A stretch of 64,000 bases of DNA, taken from Bacillota bacterium. Lineage in GTDB: Bacteria > Bacillota_A > Clostridia > Lachnospirales > Lachnospiraceae. Shown one piece after another: positions 44,907-53,308 of this stretch. The position numbers and the translations under genes were made by a program. Position 1 is the stretch's first letter; each line of letters opens with the position of its first letter. Below the pieces are notes generated by a model that had not been told where the DNA came from, did no database searches, and saw only the letters and a list, made by a program, of their open reading frames with translations. The DNA lies in contig JAEZSL010000297.1 in the NCBI GenBank assembly GCA_023443925.1, positions 14,768-78,767 of the forward strand. Reading direction: 5' to 3'.

Positions 44907-45174
44907 TTATTTACATCCTCCTTAATCTGTCCGTCAGAGTCATGTATTCAGTCATTCTATCTATGAATCCATTTTTCTCCGCTTCTTTGTATTATGTATC
45001 CACCCATAACACTTCTATTGCTTTATTGTATTTCTTTTGCAGGAAATATACAAGCAGAGGTATTAAACAAAAAATGGGTGAGCATGGCAGTGAGTGAAGC
45101 TCCCGGAATTGTGGCTGAAAAAGGATTTAGAGCAGTGAAGTAATAGCATTAACTTAATAATTTGCAAATTCTGG
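44907..45174. other. intergenic region upstream of attenuator
   Basis: No gene or strong hairpin was recognised. It must contain the minus-strand promoter of the two-component operon; the tet-like promoter begins at its end. Confidence 0.4.
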
Positions 45175-45203
45175 TTGACAGTTTCATTATTTTGTTGTAT
45201 TTT
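45175..45203 (+). promoter_or_regulatory. promoter of leader-tet-like gene
   Basis: TTGACA (45175-45180), a 17-bp spacer and TATTTT (45198-45203). Transcription should begin near 45210, which leaves a ~320-base leader before the main gene. Confidence 0.8.
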
Positions 45204-45236
45204 TAATATTAGATAATATAAAAAGGAGGCTGAAAT

Positions 45237-45305
45237 ATGCGCAAGTCTGATTTAATTGAGAACAGAATAAGAAGATGCAATCAGCCGACCTTGGTGTTCA
45301 TGTAA
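45237..45305 (+). CDS. 22-residue leader peptide of ribosomal protection gene
   Basis: AAGGAGG at 45222-45229 and ATG 45237 begin a 22-codon ORF that starts MRKSDLIENRIRRCNQ and ends PTLVFM-stop. The stop is immediately followed by a terminator hairpin. Translation of such leaders senses antibiotics that stall ribosomes, as for erm, cat and some tet and ABC-F genes. Ribosome position on this ORF would decide whether hairpin 1 at 45307 folds. The function is inferred from layout; the peptide itself was not matched to a known leader. Confidence 0.72.
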   Translation: MRKSDLIENRIRRCNQPTLVFM

Positions 45306-45306
45306 T

Positions 45307-45345
45307 ATCTGTTATTTAAGAAAGCAGAATAACAGATGTTTTGAT
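45307..45345 (+). terminator. attenuator terminator 1
   Basis: ATCTGTTATT (45307-45316) pairs perfectly with AATAACAGAT (45328-45337), followed by GTTTTGATTTTC. It begins two bases after the leader stop codon. Confidence 0.78.
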
Positions 45346-45361
45346 TTTCTATTTGAAGTTT

Positions 45362-45388
45362 AACCACAGTCGATGACTGTGGTTTTTT
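45362..45388 (+). terminator. attenuator terminator 2
   Basis: AACCACAGTC (45362-45371) pairs perfectly with GACTGTGGTT (45375-45384) around GAT, with a T6 run to 45388. It is a very strong terminator still 140 bases before the main gene, so read-through must be regulated. Confidence 0.85.
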
Positions 45389-45529
45389 GCGCTTAATTTT
45401 AGATAAAAACATGATTACCCATGTCAGGTAACCCGCCCGTTCTCACAAGGGAAGCTGCTGATTACCTGTATAGTAACAACACAGCCTGAGGTAAAAACCT
45501 GCAGGCCAGGGAAAGAATGGGTGATCATA

Positions 45530-47407
45530 ATGAAAAAAATAAATATCGGTATTATGGCGCATGTAGATGCTGGAAAGACAACAGTAACGGAAAGTTTCCT
45601 GTTTCACAGCGGCGTTAAAAATTCTATGGGAAATGTGGATAATGGTACAACTACAACAGATTCCATGGAACTGGAAAAGCAGCGGGGAATGACCATCCGT
45701 TCCGCTACGGTATCTTTTATGATTGGTGAAACTAAAATTAATCTTATTGATACACCGGGACATATGGACTTTATTGCAGAAGTGGAAAGAGCTCTGTCAG
45801 TACTTGACGGGGTAATTCTTGTCATCTCTGCGAAGGAAGGTGTCCAGCCTCAGACACGTGCCATATTTCATAAAATACAACAGATGAAGATTCCTACTAT
45901 CTTTTTTGTTAATAAAATTGACCGTATGGGTGTAAATATGGAAGAAGTATATGAACAGATCAAACTGCAGCTAACGGACAATTTCATATTGATGCAAAAA
46001 GTAAACTATGAGTATGAGGGAACCGGTCAAAGGTTTTGTCTTTCAAAAAGAAGTTGCCAGGAGCCGGAACTTGCAGAGCAGATAACCGTTTTGTCAGAAA
46101 GGTTGCTGGAGAAATATTTGAATAACGATATTATTACAAAAGAAGATTATGAACATGTAATTCGAAGCAGAGTTCATTACGGAAAGCTATACCCGGTTTA
46201 TCATGGATCTGCTCTGAAGGATATTGGGATTCTTGAGTTGATGGAGGGGGTAAGTAAGTGGTTTACGCCTCAGGAAAATAAGAACAAGGCACTTTCCGCG
46301 TATATTTACAAGGTAGTTTTTGATGAGCATAATCATAAGCTTTTCTATGTTCGTATATTTTCCGGTAAACTGTCTTTAAGAATGCGCACCACCGTCACAA
46401 AAGATGACAGGGAGATTATAATCCGTAATCTGTTTGGAAGCGAAAATGGTAAACTCATACCAGCGGATAGCGTGGAAGCCGGTGATGTGGCTGTCATAAT
46501 GGACGCGAAAGAATTAATATGCGGGGACTGGATCGGAGTAAGAACAAAGCTGCACGTCTTTTCGCAGACAGACCCTTTATTAAAGGTCGGGGTAAGGCCG
46601 TTACCTGCCGCAAACAGGCGTGAACTCCTGGAAGCCTTACAGATACTTGCCCTGGAAGACCCTTATCTGGACTTAAATATAGACGACGAAACAGAGGAAA
46701 TACAGTTAAAACTATTTGGCAATTTACAGAGGGAAATATTGCAGATGCTCCTAATGGAGAGATTTCATCTTAACACGGAATTTGATAGTGTAACAACGGT
46801 AAAGAAAGATAAACCCTTGGATAAGATAACCTGTGTTGTACCTATTTATGAACAGGGTAATCTGTTACAGGCAGGCGTTGGTCTTACCTTGGAACCCTTA
46901 GAGGAGGGCAGTGGTTTTCAATACGAAACAAAGGTCTCTTATGGGGATTTGACCAAATCTTTTCAAAATGGTGTTAGAGAAGGCGTGGAAAAAGGCATCA
47001 GAAAAGGTCTCTCCGGGGAGGTGGTAGACACCAGGGTAACCTTTATGCATTCGGATTACAACAGTGTTACTAGTACGCCGGCGGATTTTAGAAGACTGGC
47101 AGAAAAGGTGGTATATCAGGCTTTAAGAGAAATCGGCACACTGACGATGGAACCGGTTATGGTATATACCTTAACCGCACCACAAGGTTATGAAAAGAAA
47201 GTCATAACTGAGCTGGTCCGGATGAATGCTTCCATGGAAGCTACGGAATATACCCAGACGGAAATGATTATAAAAGGAAAAGTGACGCTTGATGCCTGTA
47301 AAGATTTTGCGACGCAGCTTTTTACCATAACGGAGGGGAGAGGAATGTTTGAAACTAGTTTCTGGCAATACCGAAAGGTGGAAAACGATAAAAGAAAAGT
47401 ATTATAA
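45530..47407 (+). CDS. Tet(M)-family ribosomal protection GTPase
   Basis: ATG 45530 is chosen over GTG 45521 because GGGTGATC sits 5-6 bases before it and tet proteins begin MKIINIGILAHVDAGKTT. The product has about 625 residues, close to the 639 of Tet(M). The G domain shows IGIMAHVDAGKTTVTES, RGMTIRSA, DTPGHMDF and NKIDRMG, followed by EF-G-like domains II-V. These proteins displace tetracycline from the A site by GTP hydrolysis. The sequence is clearly diverged from Tet(M), so resistance itself is inferred. The leader peptide and two terminators support drug-induced expression. Confidence 0.9.
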   Translation: MKKINIGIMAHVDAGKTTVTESFLFHSGVKNSMGNVDNGTTTTDSMELEKQRGMTIRSATVSFMIGETKINLIDTPGHMDFIAEVERALSVLDGVILVISAKEGVQPQTRAIFHKIQQMKIPTIFFVNKIDRMGVNMEEVYEQIKLQLTDNFILMQKVNYEYEGTGQRFCLSKRSCQEPELAEQITVLSERLLEKYLNNDIITKEDYEHVIRSRVHYGKLYPVYHGSALKDIGILELMEGVSKWFTPQENKNKALSAYIYKVVFDEHNHKLFYVRIFSGKLSLRMRTTVTKDDREIIIRNLFGSENGKLIPADSVEAGDVAVIMDAKELICGDWIGVRTKLHVFSQTDPLLKVGVRPLPAANRRELLEALQILALEDPYLDLNIDDETEEIQLKLFGNLQREILQMLLMERFHLNTEFDSVTTVKKDKPLDKITCVVPIYEQGNLLQAGVGLTLEPLEEGSGFQYETKVSYGDLTKSFQNGVREGVEKGIRKGLSGEVVDTRVTFMHSDYNSVTSTPADFRRLAEKVVYQALREIGTLTMEPVMVYTLTAPQGYEKKVITELVRMNASMEATEYTQTEMIIKGKVTLDACKDFATQLFTITEGRGMFETSFWQYRKVENDKRKVL

Positions 47408-47470
47408 ATTTATACCATAAATCATGAAAGTTGCTTTAAAGATTTAGCGATTAAAATATTTAGTATATCT

Positions 47471-47515
47471 GAGCTTATTTATTATCATATATGATAATTC
47501 ATAAGCTCATTTTTT
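47471..47515. terminator. terminator between tet-like gene and convergent regulator
   Basis: GAGCTTAT pairs with ATAAGCTC (47501-47508), with an inner ATCATATATGAT palindrome, followed by ATTTTTTC. Confidence 0.75.
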
Positions 47516-47591
47516 CGTTGTATTAAATCTCTGTTTTATGACAGAATTTTAATTGGTAAAAGATTTGTAATATTTACCGGCATCCTTCGTA

Positions 47592-49373
47592 TTATTTTTG
47601 CAGCAGGCGCCATAGAGTTGTACGGCTGATGCCTAAGCGTTTGGCGGCGGCGGTGTGGTTGCCATCGGTTTCACCTACCACCCGGATAGCGATGTCCTGG
47701 CTGATCTCTGCTAGTGTACGGTTCAGATCCAGAGGCGTGGCAGCATTTTCTTTCTGGGAGGAGAAAGCACCAACATGCCGCTCTTTAAGCAGTACCTGAC
47801 GGACATTATCGGCGGTGATGATCTGGCTGGTACCCGTTACCGCAAGCTCCTCAATTACCCGGCGGAACTGGGTGTAATTATGGGGCCAGTTGTAACGCTG
47901 CAGCAGAGACAGCGCTTCCGGTTCCGCACCTAAAATCTGTATGGGCATGTTGACGTTCATATGGCTCAGACATAGATTCATCAAAGTGGGAATCTGATGA
48001 GAGAGCTGACGCAACGGCGGCAGATATAAGGAAAGACAGGAAAGTTTTTCTCTAAAAAGAGCACCTACTTTAGAGATATATTCGCCGCTCTGACAAACAC
48101 AGGAAATCATTACCCTGTTTCGCTGGCACACATCCATCTCCGTCAATACAGCGATTAGCTGATACTGCCGTTCCAAAGATAATACATCCACATTAGCAAA
48201 GTATAGGGTGCTGCCCTCGTCTGCCAATGGGGAGTTGTGGTGTTCCATAAGAAATGCCCAGCTGCGTTCGTTTAACAGGCTGCAGTTGATGGACACCAGG
48301 GGGTTATTCCGCAGCAGGCCTTTTATATAAAGCATACTGACAATAGATTCCTTACCCGTGCCGTCCTCCCCTGTGAAGATGACAGGGGCGGTACTTTGGC
48401 CTATTTGGTCAATTTCCTGCTGAAAATCCTGGAGATTTCCTACAAAGCTGAATATACTGTTATAGTATGCTGCCTCTGCCTCTGCCCGGCCGGAGAAACT
48501 GATACCCATCTGGTTTGAGGCCACCGGCAATTTTCTTTCATCGAAGAAAAAGGCGGTATATCGCAAAGCACCGCTGGCAATCTGCCGGACACGAATGGAG
48601 TAGCGCATGCCTCGCAGAGAACGGCTGATCCGCTGATCCTCCTCCTGTGCCTGGGATAGTTCCTGCCGCAGCATTTCCAATAAATCAGGCTTTAGATCTT
48701 CCAGTGTGGAAAGAAATAGATTTCCCTGACTGTCAAAGACTATAGTCTGCCCGATCTGCCCCCTGATAAGTTCTCGAAAAAACAAGTTTTCATCCCGCAG
48801 GTATTGTTGGCTGTTACACAGCAGTAATACCTGGTTAAAGGCATTTCGGATACTGTCAATGCCGGAGGTGATAAGGAAGGAATTGATTCCGAGCCGCTGG
48901 GCTGCGGTGTTTACTATCATATCGCAGAGAATGGTCTCGTTTTGTTGATCCTGAAGACTACGAAGGGTCGGCTCCACTGCCTCAATCGAATCTACGGTAT
49001 GAATATCAATGTCGCATTCCAGCAAGTCGCACAAGGGCAGCACATGGTTTCTGAGATCGGCGAAGGAAATCATCGTAGTCTTTTTTTTCAGCCCGCCCGC
49101 CAGTTTGATGGCACAGAGTATATCATACATAGAAATTTCAATCTCGATAACAGGGATGGTTAGCTGCTGCCGCAGCATCTGCGCCGTAGCACCACGGGAT
49201 ATTACCACATCATAATCGCCATGAAAGTTATTCCTGGCGATGATAAGACCCTGCTCCATATCACCTACATAGACTGTCAAATCAATCTGGGGATATTCTT
49301 TCGCCAGATTAAGCATCTGAATCTTCATTCCCTCATAAGGCGCAATGCCCAAAACACGAATATAATTTTTCAT
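47592..49373 (-). CDS. PrpR_N / AAA / Fis-type transcriptional regulator lacking GAFTGA
   Basis: ATG 49373 follows GAGG; the longer frame from 49547 covers operator DNA. The 593-residue protein has an N-terminal PrpR sensor domain (VLGIAPYEGMKIQMLNLAKEYPQIDLTVYVGD..VVISRGATAQMLRQ), a PAS-like middle (FVGNLQDF), an AAA domain with Walker A FTGEDGTGKES but no GAFTGA loop and a degenerate Walker B (STLYFANVDVL), and a C-terminal Fis HTH (NHTAAAKRLGISRTTLWRLLQK). Without GAFTGA it cannot drive sigma-54, so it probably works at sigma-A promoters. It is divergent from the acid-sugar operon and flanked by three TGTTTCA sites. Confidence 0.88.
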   Translation of the reverse strand: MKNYIRVLGIAPYEGMKIQMLNLAKEYPQIDLTVYVGDMEQGLIIARNNFHGDYDVVISRGATAQMLRQQLTIPVIEIEISMYDILCAIKLAGGLKKKTTMISFADLRNHVLPLCDLLECDIDIHTVDSIEAVEPTLRSLQDQQNETILCDMIVNTAAQRLGINSFLITSGIDSIRNAFNQVLLLCNSQQYLRDENLFFRELIRGQIGQTIVFDSQGNLFLSTLEDLKPDLLEMLRQELSQAQEEDQRISRSLRGMRYSIRVRQIASGALRYTAFFFDERKLPVASNQMGISFSGRAEAEAAYYNSIFSFVGNLQDFQQEIDQIGQSTAPVIFTGEDGTGKESIVSMLYIKGLLRNNPLVSINCSLLNERSWAFLMEHHNSPLADEGSTLYFANVDVLSLERQYQLIAVLTEMDVCQRNRVMISCVCQSGEYISKVGALFREKLSCLSLYLPPLRQLSHQIPTLMNLCLSHMNVNMPIQILGAEPEALSLLQRYNWPHNYTQFRRVIEELAVTGTSQIITADNVRQVLLKERHVGAFSSQKENAATPLDLNRTLAEISQDIAIRVVGETDGNHTAAAKRLGISRTTLWRLLQK

Positions 49374-49389
49374 AAACACCTCAATAATT

Positions 49390-49605
49390 TGTTTCATATT
49401 TGAACATATTATAACAAGTGCACAAAAAATAAGCAACAAATTTTTTACGTGTTTCAAATGTAAACGATTTAATGACGAATTCAACTTGACGAAAGTAATG
49501 GAATTTATGTAAAATGAATATAAACTTGAACCGAAAGGGATTAACAATTTCTATAATAGACAAAAGAAAGAAATTAGCCCTTCTATACTGTTTCAAAATG
49601 AAACA
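49390..49605. promoter_or_regulatory. divergent control region with three TGTTTCA-N3-TGAAACA-like sites
   Basis: 17-bp sites: TGTTTCATATTTGAACA (49390-49406), TGTTTCAAATGTAAACG (49450-49466) and the perfect TGTTTCAAAATGAAACA (49589-49605), which lies just before the AGGAGG of the kinase gene. Promoter candidates for the plus strand are TTGACG-18-TAAAAT (49486-49515) and a TATAAT at 49552. No -24/-12 sigma-54 element was seen. Confidence 0.72.
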
Positions 49606-49620
49606 ACAGGAGGTGGATAT

Positions 49621-50862
49621 ATGGTAAAGCTTTTAATCATTGCGGATGATTTCACGGGAGCCCTCGATACCGGGGTGCAGTTTGCGGCCAGAGGCGCAGC
49701 AACAATTGTGGTCACAGACTTGAACTATGATTTCCGATCTATTAAAAAAGCAGTGGAAGTTTTAGTAATGGTGGCAGAAACAAGACATCTGCAGCCGAAG
49801 AAGGCTTATGAGATTGTGTACAACATCGTGCATAGAGCATTTCAAGCCGGAATTGCTTACATTTATAAAAAGACTGACTCCGCACTGCGGGGTAATATTG
49901 GCAGTGAATTAACGGCCCTGATGGACGGGGCAGGAATCGATACCGTACCGTTTCTACCTGCCTTTCCTAAACTGGGAAGGGTTACCAGGGAGGGAATTCA
50001 CTATATCGATGGTGTACCTGTAGCCCAGAGTGTTTTTGGCAGAGATCCTTTTGAACCGATTCTTAACTCAGCGGTGCCGGATATCCTCAGGCAGCAAACG
50101 AATGTGCCTGTATTGATACACCCGCGAATGGAAGCGTATAAGATTACAGAACCAGGTATCCAGATATTTGATGCTGAAACAGATGCAGATCTGGAGCACA
50201 TTGGAAGAGAACTGGGTACAGAGCGGCTGCGATTCTGTGCAGGCTGTGCCGGATTTGCGGCGGTGCTGGCAGATATGCTGAATTTAAAGGGAGCTGCCCC
50301 GAATATACCAAAGCTTGAAGATACACTGTTTATAGTTTGCGGCAGTGTCAATCCGGTAACAATCAGCCAGATGAAGGCGGCAGAGGAACACGGCTTTCCA
50401 CATGTGAATTTGAATCCTCTTCAAAAACTGGAACCAGGCTGGGTGGATAGTAAGCCGGCTCTCGAATGTGTTCGCAATTGGCTGGCTCAGGCATCCGAGA
50501 AGAAACGCTTTATTCTTGATGTAAATGACCCGGAAGGGTGTGAGGATACCGATAACTACGCACAGGAACACAACTTAACAAGGGAACAGCTTCGGGTGCA
50601 AATATCGGACAATCTGGCAGCTTTGATGAAACGAATGCTCGACGATGGTCTGAACGCTACTCTTTTGTGTACCGGCGGCGACACGCTTATGGCTTTAATG
50701 AAGGCGGTAGATGTTTCGGAGCTTACACCAATCTGCGAAATGGCAACCGGAGTTGTTTTAACAGAATTTATTTATAAAGGAAGAACCTATCATATTATTT
50801 CTAAATCCGGTGGTTTTGGAGAAGATGATCTACTTATAAGGTTAGCAGAAATGATTTCCTAA
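49621..50862 (+). CDS. four-carbon acid sugar kinase family protein (DUF1537)
   Basis: This 413-residue protein starts LLIIADDFTGALDTGVQFAARG, the diagnostic N-terminal motif of D-threonate/D-erythronate kinases (DtnK, DenK, OtnK). It continues with YKKTDSALRGNIGSEL and has the nucleotide-binding C-terminal half (LLCTGGDTLMALM, MATGVVL, ISKSGGFGEDDLL). It phosphorylates an acid sugar at O4. In the same operon a PdxA homologue can oxidise and decarboxylate 4-phospho-threonate to dihydroxyacetone phosphate, so this is step one of the pathway. AGGAGG precedes the ATG, and the perfect TGTTTCA site lies directly upstream. Confidence 0.92.
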   Translation: MVKLLIIADDFTGALDTGVQFAARGAATIVVTDLNYDFRSIKKAVEVLVMVAETRHLQPKKAYEIVYNIVHRAFQAGIAYIYKKTDSALRGNIGSELTALMDGAGIDTVPFLPAFPKLGRVTREGIHYIDGVPVAQSVFGRDPFEPILNSAVPDILRQQTNVPVLIHPRMEAYKITEPGIQIFDAETDADLEHIGRELGTERLRFCAGCAGFAAVLADMLNLKGAAPNIPKLEDTLFIVCGSVNPVTISQMKAAEEHGFPHVNLNPLQKLEPGWVDSKPALECVRNWLAQASEKKRFILDVNDPEGCEDTDNYAQEHNLTREQLRVQISDNLAALMKRMLDDGLNATLLCTGGDTLMALMKAVDVSELTPICEMATGVVLTEFIYKGRTYHIISKSGGFGEDDLLIRLAEMIS

Positions 50863-50892
50863 AAATAATAAAATGTGAACGGAGGTAAAATT

Positions 50893-52056
50893 ATGAACTA
50901 TCCTACTCTTCCCGGTTTGACTTTAGACGGTCGTGTCTATTTCAACGGAGAAATGGGTACTGTGGAATCCATGGTACCTCCCGGCCCTTTTGCCACCTGC
51001 CATTCTCCTGCTATGCTGGAGCTGCCAAATGGTGATATGCTGTGCTGCTGGTTTGCCGGAACTTATGAAGGTGAAGCTGACGTGCATATTGTATGTGCCC
51101 GTCTTCCAAAGGGTGCCGACAGGTGGACGGAACCGGTTTCCGTTTCCGGGGACCCAAAGCGCAGCGAGCAGAATCCATCTCTGTTTTATGGCCCTGACGG
51201 TGCTGTGTGGTGTATGTATACCGCCCAGTTGGACCGAATTGCAGGCAAAGACAACATGCAGTTCACCTCCCAAATCAGATGCCAAAAGAGCTTTGATGGC
51301 GGCCTGACCTGGGGTGTCTATGAAACCGTCTTCCCAAGAGAAGGCAGCTTCTGCCGACAGCCAATCCAGATTTTAAAAAATGGCCGTTGGATTTTTGGAA
51401 ACTGGCTGTGCACCGACTCTTTAGAAGGACTGTCCGGTGATCCCAGTGTATTTCAGATTTCAGATGACCAGGGAGGCTCCTGGCGAATGGTAGAAATGCC
51501 AAACAGCCGCGGCCGTGTTCATCCTACCGTTGTAGAGCTTGATAACGGACACCTTGTAGCTTTTATGCGCAGCCGTGAGGCAGACAATGTCTACCGCAGC
51601 GAATCTATGGACTGGGGCGAGACCTGGTCAGAACCAAAACCTACTCCATTGCCAAACAATAACTCCTCTATCAGTGCGATCCGCACCAAAAGCGGTCGTG
51701 TTGCGGTGGCATATAACCCCACCTGCACTCCGGCTCCCGTTCCAGGCAAAGCTGCATGGCCGGGGCTGCGCTGCCCGGTTGCAGTGGCATTATCCGAAGA
51801 CGGCGGCCTTACTTTCCCGCTAATTCGCTGGATGGAACGTGGTGAGGGGTATGTCGGTGAGGAGAACAAAACAAACAACAAACAGTATGAATACCCTTAT
51901 CTGATGCAGAGCAGCGATGGCAGACTGCATCTAACCTACGCAGCCTATACCCGTAAATGCATTAAATACGTTAGCTTTACGGAAGAAGACGTTATCGGTG
52001 CAAAGCGTGAGAATGTCGGTGTTTACAACCCTACCTCCGGCGAGGGTACAAAATAG
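50893..52056 (+). CDS. sialidase-fold (BNR/Asp-box) glycosidase-like protein
   Basis: ATG 50893 follows GGAGG. The 387-residue beta-propeller has four readable Asp boxes, SFDGGLTWG, SDDQGGSWR, SMDWGETWS and SEDGGLTFP, and an N-terminal GPFATCHSPAMLELPNGD. These are the signature of the predicted-neuraminidase group (COG4692-like). There is no signal peptide, so it acts in the cytosol, unlike most sialidases. In an acid-sugar operon it may act as a hydrolase, lyase or lactonase on an imported acidic glycoside. Codon use is visibly more GC-rich than in the genes of the 24-26 kb region. Confidence 0.85.
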   Translation: MNYPTLPGLTLDGRVYFNGEMGTVESMVPPGPFATCHSPAMLELPNGDMLCCWFAGTYEGEADVHIVCARLPKGADRWTEPVSVSGDPKRSEQNPSLFYGPDGAVWCMYTAQLDRIAGKDNMQFTSQIRCQKSFDGGLTWGVYETVFPREGSFCRQPIQILKNGRWIFGNWLCTDSLEGLSGDPSVFQISDDQGGSWRMVEMPNSRGRVHPTVVELDNGHLVAFMRSREADNVYRSESMDWGETWSEPKPTPLPNNNSSISAIRTKSGRVAVAYNPTCTPAPVPGKAAWPGLRCPVAVALSEDGGLTFPLIRWMERGEGYVGEENKTNNKQYEYPYLMQSSDGRLHLTYAAYTRKCIKYVSFTEEDVIGAKRENVGVYNPTSGEGTK

Positions 52057-52111
52057 GCCATATACACAAGAAAGTCTTACACTAAATAATTACCAAAAGG
52101 AGTGATATCAG

Positions 52112-53275
52112 ATGCAGACTGTATATAATTTAAAAATGCCCCATGCTGTCTACGGCGGTGAAAACTCAATTGATAATATCACTGCAATCTTAAAGAATAA
52201 TAAAGTTAAACGTGTAGCCATGTTTACCGATAAGGGAATACTTTCCTCCGGCTTGTTTGATTTACCGGAAGCTGCAGTAAAGGCTGCTGGAGCAGATTAC
52301 TATGTGCTGGACGAGATCCCACCGGAGCCCTCCTACACTGCGGTGCAGAATATTGTTGACAGGTTCAAAGAAAGCGGTGCAGATATGATTATTGCCTGCG
52401 GCGGCGGCAGTGTTATAGATGCCGCCAAGCTGGCCAGTGTCCTTGTAACCGGGGAATACGGAGTAAAGGAACTGCTGGATGAGCCTGGACGTGCGAAAAA
52501 GTGCGTTCCAACCATTCTGATACCCACCACTGCCGGCACCGGTGCGGAGGTAACTCCAAATGCCATTGTGGCAGTACCGGAAAAAGAGTTAAAAGTTGGC
52601 ATAGTAAACGAAAATATGATTGCCGATTATGTAATTTTAGATGCCCGTATGATTAAAAATTTACCCAGACCGATAGCTGCCGCTACCGGCGTGGATGCCT
52701 TGGCTCATGCCATTGAGTGCTACACCAGCAAAAAGGCCAATCCATTCTCAGACACCTTTGCAATGGAAGCTCTGGATCTGATTTTGAACAATATTATCCC
52801 CGCCTGTGATGATCCCGAGGCAATGGAAGCGAAGAACAAGATGCAGATTGCTGCATTCTATGCCGGAATTGCCATCACAGCATCCGGTACCACGGCAGTT
52901 CATGCGCTAAGCTATCCTTTGGGCGGTAAGTACCACATTGCTCACGGTGTTTCCAATGCGATCTTACTGGCCCCGGTTATGCGTTTCAATGCACCGGTAT
53001 GTAAGGAACGTCTGGCTTTAGCCTATGACCGCTGCTGCCATGACACCAATAATATCTGCCAAACAACGGATGAAAAGGCAGAGTGGGTTATTAAGCGGCT
53101 TGAGTCAATCGTACGCCATTTAGAAATCCCGACCAGCTTAAAGGAATTTGGTGTTCCACCGGAAGATTTGGATGGCTTGGTAGAAGCCGGAATGCAGGTG
53201 CAGCGCTTGCTGGTAAATAATATGCGTCCTGTGACTCCAGAGGATGCAAGAAATCTGTATTTAGAAATCCTATAA
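52112..53275 (+). CDS. iron-containing alcohol dehydrogenase
   Basis: This 387-residue group III dehydrogenase has the NAD site ACGGGSVIDAAK and TTAGTGAEVTPNAI, then the metal ligands in GVDALAHAIECYTSKKANPFSD (His), TTAVHALSYPLGGKYHIAHGVSNAILL (two His) and an upstream Asp in VILDARMI. It reversibly reduces an aldehyde or keto acid. AAGGAG precedes the ATG. It is the third gene of the operon, so its substrate is probably an intermediate of the acid-sugar pathway, for example an aldonate, ulosonate or semialdehyde. Confidence 0.93.
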   Translation: MQTVYNLKMPHAVYGGENSIDNITAILKNNKVKRVAMFTDKGILSSGLFDLPEAAVKAAGADYYVLDEIPPEPSYTAVQNIVDRFKESGADMIIACGGGSVIDAAKLASVLVTGEYGVKELLDEPGRAKKCVPTILIPTTAGTGAEVTPNAIVAVPEKELKVGIVNENMIADYVILDARMIKNLPRPIAAATGVDALAHAIECYTSKKANPFSDTFAMEALDLILNNIIPACDDPEAMEAKNKMQIAAFYAGIAITASGTTAVHALSYPLGGKYHIAHGVSNAILLAPVMRFNAPVCKERLALAYDRCCHDTNNICQTTDEKAEWVIKRLESIVRHLEIPTSLKEFGVPPEDLDGLVEAGMQVQRLLVNNMRPVTPEDARNLYLEIL

Positions 53276-53308
53276 ATTATTATGTAAATAGAAAAGGAGA
53301 GCGCTATT

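Noticed and set aside
49450..49466. CcpA cre site in TGTAAACGATTTAA
   Set aside because: It overlaps the better explained TGTTTCA-type 17-bp site and matches the cre consensus only partly.
49374..49547. 58-residue N-terminal extension of the PrpR-type regulator
   Set aside because: It contains two TGTTTCA operator sites and no ribosome site; ATG 49373 with GAGG fits the family start.
49486..49557. Sigma-54 promoter for the acid-sugar operon
   Set aside because: No TGGCAC-N5-TTGCA-like -24/-12 element exists between the regulator and the kinase gene.
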